Source of the DNA: Corynespora cassiicola
Lineage: Eukaryota > Ascomycota > Dothideomycetes > Pleosporales > Corynesporascaceae
Reading direction: 5' to 3'
DNA: 64,000 nucleotides
Assembly: GCA_022059125.1 (NCBI GenBank)
Contig: JAEUWY010000008.1
Span: 2,108,001-2,172,000, forward strand
The translations under genes were made by a program, and so were the position numbers. The notes below the pieces were generated by a model. That model was not told where the DNA came from. It saw only the letters and a program-made list of their open reading frames with translations, and did not search any database. Position 1 is the stretch's first letter, and each line of letters begins with the position of its first letter. Of this stretch, positions 56,620 to 64,000 are shown piece after piece.

Positions 56620-58102
56620 GGGGATTGGTATCTAGTAATGGGTGTGTGGATGTCTGCATAGCGTTCAAATTGGTTCTGGGATTGCATCACAGGTTTTGTC
56701 ATGATTTGAGAATGGGATGGTTCAAAGCATAGTTCAGTAAGAGTATGGGGAAATAGGACATACTTCCATAGTCTGCATTGGCAGGACACTTATACACTTT
56801 GTGTTGTAACAATTGGTGCCGTCAAATATCTTAGGTATCACTTTTGATTGACTAACTTGTAGGTTGATTGCACTTCAATTTTTTTTTTCATTTTGAGTCA
56901 ACCATTTCTGAAATTAAAACATTCATAAGGATTTTGACTATCTGGCAAAGGAAATCAGGTCCTTGGAGTATTCTTTGGTCACCTTTCTCGCCTACAGACA
57001 TGGCCCTCAGATCTAAGAAGAACACTACATGTTCAAAGTCCATCAGAGATGATGTCGTATTCGGAATAAAGGGCTCGCCACGAGTATCTCTTTACTGTGC
57101 TTGGACGGCGATCCATCGGAAAACTTCCCTTTATTGATTAATAATATAATGACAGGGTAACGCCCCAGCACATATCTCCGAACATCGCCCAACCCCTCGT
57201 ATCCAACAATCAAACACCGATAGCTTTGCATCTACGCATCCGATGCACACAGTCTACCATTTGCCTTGTCCGACTACCGACGGAAAAGATCGTGCGACTT
57301 CGAGTTCCCAACACTCCGATATGCACCCCCTCCGCCCATGGCCCTCGATAATGGCTCATTTGCATCCGACTATCTCTCTCCAAGACGTGCAACTGGTGAT
57401 AGCCGATCGGCAGTCGGGAAGTCCCGAAGAGGAAAGTATAGCCAGGAATCCTCCGACAAGTGTTTACAAATCCAACCGTCACCATCCATCTTCCAATTAA
57501 CCGTCTTGACTGCCCTTCTATCAGGTCGCGCCCCTGGATATGTATAGATATCTACCCTCTGCCAACTCCAGACTCCACAGCCAGATAGGGTCGTGCACAA
57601 TTGCCGATCGGCTATGAATAAGAAAAAAGCCGATGATGTGTCAAGCCACTCGGCAAAGTCGAGCCGCCACTAAGCGTGAACGCATTCATCACTCTGGCGG
57701 CCTTCTGACAGACGGACACGCACCAATTGAACCCCATCCACGCTCCCACCAGGCCTATTGTGGCAAAGACAGCCTCCCCACCCTTATCGTTGGCTCCCCA
57801 CTCTTGCGCTTGGCGGCATGACGGGCGTACAAGCGGCGCCAACCCCGCATTCGGGGACCTGTTTGCGACTCCATCCATGCAGCGGCCCGAATGCACGACG
57901 ACGTCGCAGTATCGCGTGTACCGCGCGTTACGGAACCAGATAAGATGGCCTATCTCCGTTGCGGTCAAGTGCGGAGTCTTCCGAGGCCTTCTGGAACGCC
58001 TCCAAACCCCCATTATACCCTCCCCACGGCCCCCCAACCTTCAATTGTACCATCTTTCGTCACTGCAATTGCGGTCCGCACTGAGCACTCTGATCCTCGG
58101 CA
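56620..58102. other. Intergenic, 1.5 kb upstream of zinc-finger regulator
   Basis: No supported gene. Several short ORFs on both strands lack domain signal. The right half looks GC-richer and includes the probable promoter/leader of the regulator. Confidence 0.5.
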
Positions 58103-61100
58103 ATGGCTTCCACTACTGCTGCTACGTCGATGACCCGCGGTCGCAAGAGAAAGGAGGCGCCCAGCGGGAAGAACGAGGGCAAGAGATTCATCTGCCAGAA
58201 TGAGAGTTGCGGGCGGAGCTTTACGAGGGCAGAGCACCTGCAGAGGCATCTGTTGAACCACTCGACGGGCGAGCACACATGCACGAGATGCAGGGCGCAC
58301 TTCAAGAGGAGAGATTTACTAGGTAAGGAAATAAGCACGACCATCTACGCCTGGGGGGTCATGGAGAAGTGGGAAACGCACTCTCGGACATTTTGCTTAG
58401 GCTCTTTTTTCCCTTTAACTTTTTTGCACGTGCACATCCACCTTTCCCATTTTCATACGCCGCTCCAAGAGTGGATGGGACAAACTTTCTTCTGCCTCCC
58501 ATCGTTTCGCGTCTGCATTGTCTCTCCCACCTGCCTTGCTGGTTGCTGGCCCCTGCGCCGCTCGAAATGTGTAGTGGAGGGTGCGCATGCTAACAAGCAT
58601 GCAGAAAGGCACATGGCCCGTCACCGCCAAAAGGATGAGGAAGCCGGCGCCGAAGGTTGTGGCATTCTGAACACCCGGAAGCGCATGTGGAAAGATGCCG
58701 AGGGGAACATTGTCACCAAGAAGCCTACCCTAGATCGTAACGCCCCCGGATACTCACATCAGCTGTCCCCGTCACTAAACGAAGACGACTTGCAAGCCTT
58801 GGAAGGCTTCGTGCCGTTCAATCCTCACGACGAAGCCGCCCCCATATCGCCACCCATCTCACATGACCCCAGCCTCGGACACTCGACCCTGGACGATCAC
58901 GACTCTGGCATAGCAAGTGGATATCCACCTACACTCGACGCCAACCCTCTATCTGCTTCAGACTCCTTCTCGCCGACCATAGACTCGCGCTTTTGGTCAT
59001 CCAATCTTCCTCAGCCCGAACCGGAGCCTTTTGTCACTGCCTTTGATGATGCCCCATTTGACGACATTTTCAACCCAGATACGGCATCGTCATTTAATAA
59101 CCCTTTCACCACCATGAACAACTACAACTGGTTGTTTGACATGGACCTCTCCCGGCAGGACAGCATCCAAGCAGTGTTTAACGATCCATTCCAGAGCCTA
59201 CAATTCCCCACCAACACAGTCTCCCAACCGAGTCATGCATTTGACCTTCAGCTCGATCACATGACAGTGGATAAGTCCTTGTCAACTGTGGGACAGTATG
59301 GGTCTCTTCCGTCGCATCGGACCGACTCGCCTCTGCAGCAAACTCCACCTGCACCTACCATTATATCACCTCCACTTACAGACGAAGAGCTACAAACGGC
59401 CCGGAAAATGTCTGTGCAGGTCCCTGAGCCAGTTATCAACGACGCTACGCCAAGGACTCTTCCCCAACAAGCACCCAGCGTAGCGGTACCCGCCGACATG
59501 GAACGGCCCATGTCCATGCTGCAGCCATCGAGAAGTCTACCCATTATTGACGAACTGGCTCGTGCGCAGATCCTTGATCTGATCGACATTACCCAGCCCA
59601 CTGCCCCAGATGGGAGTATCGTCACGCGAGACCACCCCCTACTGTCGCTCTCGTGTCTTCAAACATACTGTGACCTGTTTTTCACACGTTTCAACACCGC
59701 GTATCCTCTGATTCACATGTCGACGTTTGATCCGTCGCATGTCGATACGTTGCTCTTGATTTCCGTCCTTCTCCTCGGGGCTACTTATGGGGAGAAGGAT
59801 GCTCATCAGCTGGCCGTAAGTTTTCTCCCCCGAAAATTAACAGAAGCCTTTCGTCTAACACACCCCAGGTCTGCATTCATGATGTGATTCGCCCTCAGAT
59901 TTTTGCAAACGGCGGCTTCTCGGCCAAGCCTGATCTTTGGGTACTACAGACCATTCTTCTTGTGGAGTGTTTTGGCAAGAGCAGGGCAGGTCAAAAGCAG
60001 CACGACATGTCTCATCTCTTCCACGGCCTGCTCATCAACTTGATACGGCGCAGTGACTGCCAGACCATCAGGCCACCCACGCTGGATGACGCCACAGAGG
60101 ATTTGGAAGACGATTGGCGGACTTGGGTAGACGCAGAGCAGAAGAAGAGGTACGCCGCACCCTTCACCACCTCCGTTCCAATCCAATTCCAATACTAGTT
60201 CCAACCCCATTGACTCGTGCGCCGCCTAACCAGACTTGCCTTTTTGTGCTTCATGTGGGATACGCAGCATGCCGTGCTTTTCTGCCAGAGTCTTTGTATG
60301 TCGGCGTTTGAGCTGAGGTCGAATCTGCCGTGCGACCAGTCTCTCTGGGAGGCGGACAGTGCGGAGAGCTGGCACCAACAGCGCCTCAGACATCCTAACA
60401 CCCCTCTCTTCCTCAGCTGCTTGAAGATGTACCTCAACCCCGGTGCCGCTGCCGTACCAAAGAATCTCAACGCCCTCTCGCGAGCACTGCTCCTCCACGG
60501 CTTGATGAGCATAGCCTGGGACATGCAGCGCCGGGACCAAACCTCCCTCGGTGAGTCCCACCCCAGTCTCCACCTCCAAATACCCTTCTAACCCACCCCG
60601 CAGGCGTCCTCGACACAAACCCCCTCGGCAACTGGCAAGCCCGCCTCGCCGCCTCATACAAATGCTGGCACGCCGACTTCTCCGCCTTCAGCACAACCTA
60701 CGCCTCCCACCTCCCCTCACCTTCCCATCCCCTCGCAAAGGAGTTCCACGCCTTCCACACCGCTACCCTCGCCCTCTACCACGCCGCCCACATCCTGCTC
60801 CACACGCCCTTCCTGGATCTGCAAATCTACGCCGGCGCGAGACACATCCTCGGCCGTCCAGTCGCGCGCCAGGACTACGCCCGCAGCCAGCGCATCGTCA
60901 AACGATGGGTTGCAGAGAACATAAAGGAGGCTGGCAAGGCAGTCTGGCACGCCGCCGCGCTCGTCGACGCGGGCGTCGAGGTGCTCGACAGCGCGGACGC
61001 GACGTCCGCATCTGACCTTGGTGGGGGCCGGCTGTGGCACCTCCCCTGGTCAGTTTATCTGGGCACGCTGGTGGTGTGGGGGGTGTGGTATGCTCGGCCG

Positions 61101-61418
61101 ATGCCGCCCGCTGCAGCTGTGGCGGAGCATGGCATGCTCAAGGTGGATGACGAAGACGAGGATGAGATTATTTGGGATCCGGCGGCGGAGATGAAGGGAT
61201 TGCTTGGATCGGTGTTGCGGAGTGAGGCGGAGAGGTTGTTGGAGGTGGGGTATGAGGGGGGGATTGCCAGGGGGGTGGGGAAGAGGGGAACGAATGGGCT
61301 GGCGGCGGTGGTGAGTAGGTGTTTGAGTAAGGTACGGTGGGCGGTGGTGCATGATGGGATGATGGTACTTAGGGGGCTGGTGTGTTGGAGGTTGGTAGGG
61401 GGTGGAGGGATGGGATGA
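58103..61418 (+). CDS. C2H2 zinc-finger transcription factor with fungal_trans domain
   Basis: Five exons: 58103-58322, 58605-59815, 59869-60149, 60234-60550 and 60604-61418 (947 aa). Introns are 282, 53, 84 and 53 nt. Two N-terminal C2H2 fingers: C31-x4-C36...H49-x3-H53 (CGRSFTRAEHLQRH) and C60-x2-C63...H76-x3-H80 (CRAHFKRRDLLERHMARH). The first intron falls inside finger 2 and is itself stop-free with length divisible by three, so read-through would break finger 2 with 94 extra residues. A Ser/Pro/Asp-rich linker (about 110-400) follows, then the fungal_trans-like helical domain (about 420-800; LLISVLLLGATYGEKDA, LQTILLVECFG, LAFLCFMWDTQHA). Nuclear DNA-binding regulator. Its targets are unknown; it lies next to XDH and a Dal5-type permease. 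Confidence 0.92.
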
Positions 61419-62211
61419 GTGATGTGTGCATGATTTTACGAAGGATGAATATGTTGGGTATACCTGGATAGTTTAATTGGAGCGTTGTGCGTGTTCTGCT
61501 GTTATAAGCAATTCCTTTCCTGGTATCGAGGCTGGAGGAAGTGCGTTCTTTGTGTCTTGGAGGTGCCGTGAGCCTGGCTAACATATCGAGTAGACCCAGA
61601 GGCCTGGGGACGACTTGTGGATATACCCGCTAGTCCATTTCTGGACTAGCGTCTCATCGCATCTTTACCTACCTAGAGAGCTTTTTACACATCCAGCTAC
61701 CACGTGTCCATCCGATGAAGTCCAAAACGCCCCAAAGCCTTAATATATATCCATTACACAGCCCAAACCTAATACCATATCCCCCCATCCCCTCCTACCG
61801 CCGACATCGCCCACTCGGCCCCTATCACCCTCCTCTGTCGTGCTCCCAGGCCCCGCTGACGCCATGCCAATCTGCACCGTCACGTAACCCCCCAACGGCA
61901 TCTGCACGTGGAAATTCGGCACCCGCCTTATCGAGAGCTCATATCTCCCCATTTTCTTCAATGTGGTTGGCTGCATCGATCGTCATATAGCCGATGCGCA
62001 CGCCATACATGCGTCGTTGCCTTCAAGCGCGCTGCAAAACTCAAGATTCTCCACAAAATGCTTGTCGCAGGATGTGTTGATCGTGCAGGTTCGGGGGAGT
62101 TCTCCGGGTGTGTAGACGGAGGAGGGCGAGGGAGTGTTTAAATATGGAGAGTTTCTTTTCGTGTGGACTTTGATTTCCCACTCTCGCATTCCCAATTTTT
62201 GCAAGAAAAAA
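61419..62211. other. Intergenic with a coding-like minus-strand fragment
   Basis: About 790 bp. On the minus strand, 62110-61785 has short open pieces in two frames (a cysteine-rich piece with TSCDKHF and ACMACASA, then RRVPNFHVQMPLGG) that look more protein-like than background. They lack a start and an intact frame, so this may be a gene remnant. The right end is the promoter of the permease at 62212. Confidence 0.4.
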
Positions 62212-63859
62212 ATGGCGGACGAAACGCCCAAGGAAGCGGTTTCTGATGTCTTGCGGACAGATGAGAAGGCCTCTGAGGTTGCATCTGAGGTGGGGCAGGC
62301 GAAGAAGGAGTTTTTGGGGACGTTTACGCAGGAGGAGAATAAGAAGATTATGAGGAAGGTGGATCGGAGGTTTTTGTTCATGATTGGGATGATGTACGTT
62401 ATCAAGAATGTGAGTATCATTCATTTCTAGAGTTTCATGATGGGTGCTAATGATTTCCAGATCGACTACCAGAATGCGGCCTCGGCAAAAGTGCTTCAGG
62501 TTGGGCAGCCAAGTAACATCATGGTTGAGTTGGATATGACGGCCAACCAGTACAACTGGGTGCAGTCGATATACTTTGTAAGCTTTTCCATGATAATTCT
62601 CACGGTGTAGCTCATTAATCCACGTTCAGATTGCGTACATCATCTTCGAAGTCCCGTCGAACCTGGTTCTCAAAAAGATGACCCCGCGAAACTGGCAGTC
62701 CCGCATAATGCTTACCTGGGGCATCGTGCTTGCTTGCCACGCAGCTGTTCAGAATGCAGCTGGCCTCTACACAGCGCGTTTCTTCCTGGGAGCCATGGAG
62801 GCAGGCATGTTTCCCGGAATCATGGCTCAGCTTTGCTCTTGGTACCGCAGCGATGAGATGGGAAAACCAGTCATGTGGATGTTTGCATTCCAAAACACTT
62901 CAGGCATCTTTGGGTCACTCATCGCATACGGGGTGAGCTACATGAATGGTATGGCCGGGCTTAGCGCATGGAGATGGCTTTATCTTCTCGAAGGAATCTT
63001 CACCATGCTCTTCTCCGTAGTCGTCTTCATATGGCTTCCCGACTACCCCAAATCCCCCCGATCGCAATCTTGGTTAACCCCACGAGAACAAGAATACCTC
63101 GAAGCGCGCCTCACCGCAAACGCGCCCCTGACCGACGACCCGGCCTTCGACAAAAAGGAAGTCATCACCTCCCTCTGGGATGTGCGAAACTACTCCTTCA
63201 TGCTATCCCAATTCCTCGTCAACTTGGGCGGCTACGCTCTCTCCTGGCAACTTCCTACCGTAACCACCTCCCTCGGTTACGCCGGCCTCCCCCGCAACCA
63301 GCTCCTCAACATCCCCCCAGCGGCCGCGACAGTCCTTAGCATCATATTCGCCGGCTGGTTCCTCAAGCAAGCCTACATCACGCGCCCCGCCTTCATCCTC
63401 ATAATCCTCAACCTCGCCCTCGTCTTCTTCGTCTTGCTAGCTTGCCCCGTGTCCAACGCCGCCGTGTACGTATCCTGCGTCCTCGGAACGACCTTTTACT
63501 CGGTGTACTTTATCCCGTTCTGGGCGTGGCGGTCTTCGTCCCTGGTCGGTACCACAGGAACGGCCTTCTCGCTTGGCTTTCAGAATTGCATAGGCCAGGT
63601 GGGAGGTGTTGTTGCGCCGCAGTTGTTTCAGCAAAAGTACGCGTACAATGGGTACAAGACGAGTTTTGCGATATGCGCCGCGGCGATTGGGGCAGGTGTG
63701 GCGGCGAATTGTTGGACGTGGTGGGTTACGAGGGGGTTGGAGAGGGAGGTGAAAAGGGTTAGAAGGTTGAGGAAAAAGGCAGAGAGGGAAGGAAGGGTGT
63801 TTGTGGGGCAGGATGTCAGGGTTTTTGAGATGGATAGGAAAAATTTAGAGAGTGTGTAG
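62212..63859 (+). CDS. MFS permease, Dal5-like allantoate permease family
   Basis: Three exons: 62212-62409, 62461-62577 and 62630-63859 (514 aa). The introns (51 and 52 nt) are both phase 0. Joined sequence: MRKVDRRFLFMIGMMYVIKNIDYQNAASAKVL at helix 1, ANQYNWVQSIYFIAYIIFEVPSNLVLKK spanning the second junction, LGAMEAGMFPGIMAQLCSWY and AWRWLYLLEGIFTMLFSVV. These are family signatures of anion:cation symporters such as Dal5. The start was chosen because MADETPKEAVSD follows a typical A-rich leader; the open frame extends 26 codons upstream with no better start. Uptake of allantoate, ureidosuccinate, a vitamin or peptide is possible. It lies next to the zinc-finger regulator and about 5.6 kb from xanthine dehydrogenase. 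Confidence 0.94.
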
Positions 63860-64000
63860 AGGGGAATCGGTCGTCACAGTAAATATAAATAATTTTGTTT
63901 GGGGTTAAGAGTCAATTCATGTTACTAGATAGCGGAGATACTGTACATCTAGTTCGGTACTTCATATAGACGTGTGTCTCTAGTAGCGTCATTGAGAAGC

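Noticed and set aside
1..64000. tRNA, rRNA, CRISPR or intact transposon
   Set aside because: No cloverleaf boxes, rRNA sequence, regularly spaced repeats, transposase or reverse transcriptase reading frame was recognised by eye; a tRNA scan and repeat search were not possible.

Overview
This window comes from a filamentous ascomycete (Pezizomycotina). The evidence is dense protein genes on both strands, short introns (42-282 nt, mostly 45-90) with GTAAGT-like donors and CTAAC-like branch sites, and typical families: a NACHT/ankyrin STAND receptor, DHA1 and Dal5-type MFS transporters, a C2H2/fungal_trans regulator, a secreted quercetinase and a spherulin-4 protein. I cannot fix the genus from sequence alone. 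I joined exons by matching splice sites to family conservation. Several genes have no long single-frame ORF and were built exon by exon: two small secreted cysteine-rich proteins, an ABM monooxygenase and the 5' and 3' parts of the spherulin-4 gene.

Left part (1-15.8 kb). A large STAND/NLR-like receptor gene with three exons runs off the left edge. It is followed by a threonine aldolase, a low-complexity Q/P/Y/G protein and a DUF6594-type membrane protein. Next comes a divergent pair of small secreted cysteine-rich proteins (11,395-11,827 minus; 12,709-13,126 plus). They share ten cysteines and both intron positions and look like an undescribed effector-like family. About 2.7 kb of gene-poor DNA follows.

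Middle part (15.8-36 kb). Transporters and accessory enzymes: DHA1 drug transporter and ABM monooxygenase (convergent), secreted feruloyl-esterase-like hydrolase, class I glutamine amidotransferase, second DHA1 transporter, secreted quercetin 2,3-dioxygenase, 2OG-Fe(II) oxygenase, sugar transporter, spherulin-4 protein, an unusual Dabb-GFA fusion protein and a Dal5-type permease.

Right part (36-64 kb). Amidase-signature hydrolase (with a 22-nt microexon) divergent from a phenol 2-monooxygenase-like flavoprotein; NodB/PuuE-like polysaccharide deacetylase; salicylate-hydroxylase-like flavoprotein; an approximately 1,180-residue orphan protein carrying an Rx4H (HEPN-like) motif next to a coiled coil; old yellow enzyme (GC-AG intron) divergent from xanthine dehydrogenase; C2H2/fungal_trans regulator; and a second Dal5-type permease.

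Two themes recur. One is breakdown of plant aromatics: feruloyl esterase, quercetinase, two flavoprotein hydroxylases and 2OG oxygenase. The other is nitrogen scavenging: xanthine dehydrogenase, amidase, PuuE-like deacetylase, two Dal5-type permeases and threonine aldolase. Whether either set is a co-regulated cluster is inference; the genes are spread over about 45 kb. The observations most worth follow-up are the paired secreted cysteine-rich paralogues, the HEPN-like orphan protein and the Dabb-GFA fusion.
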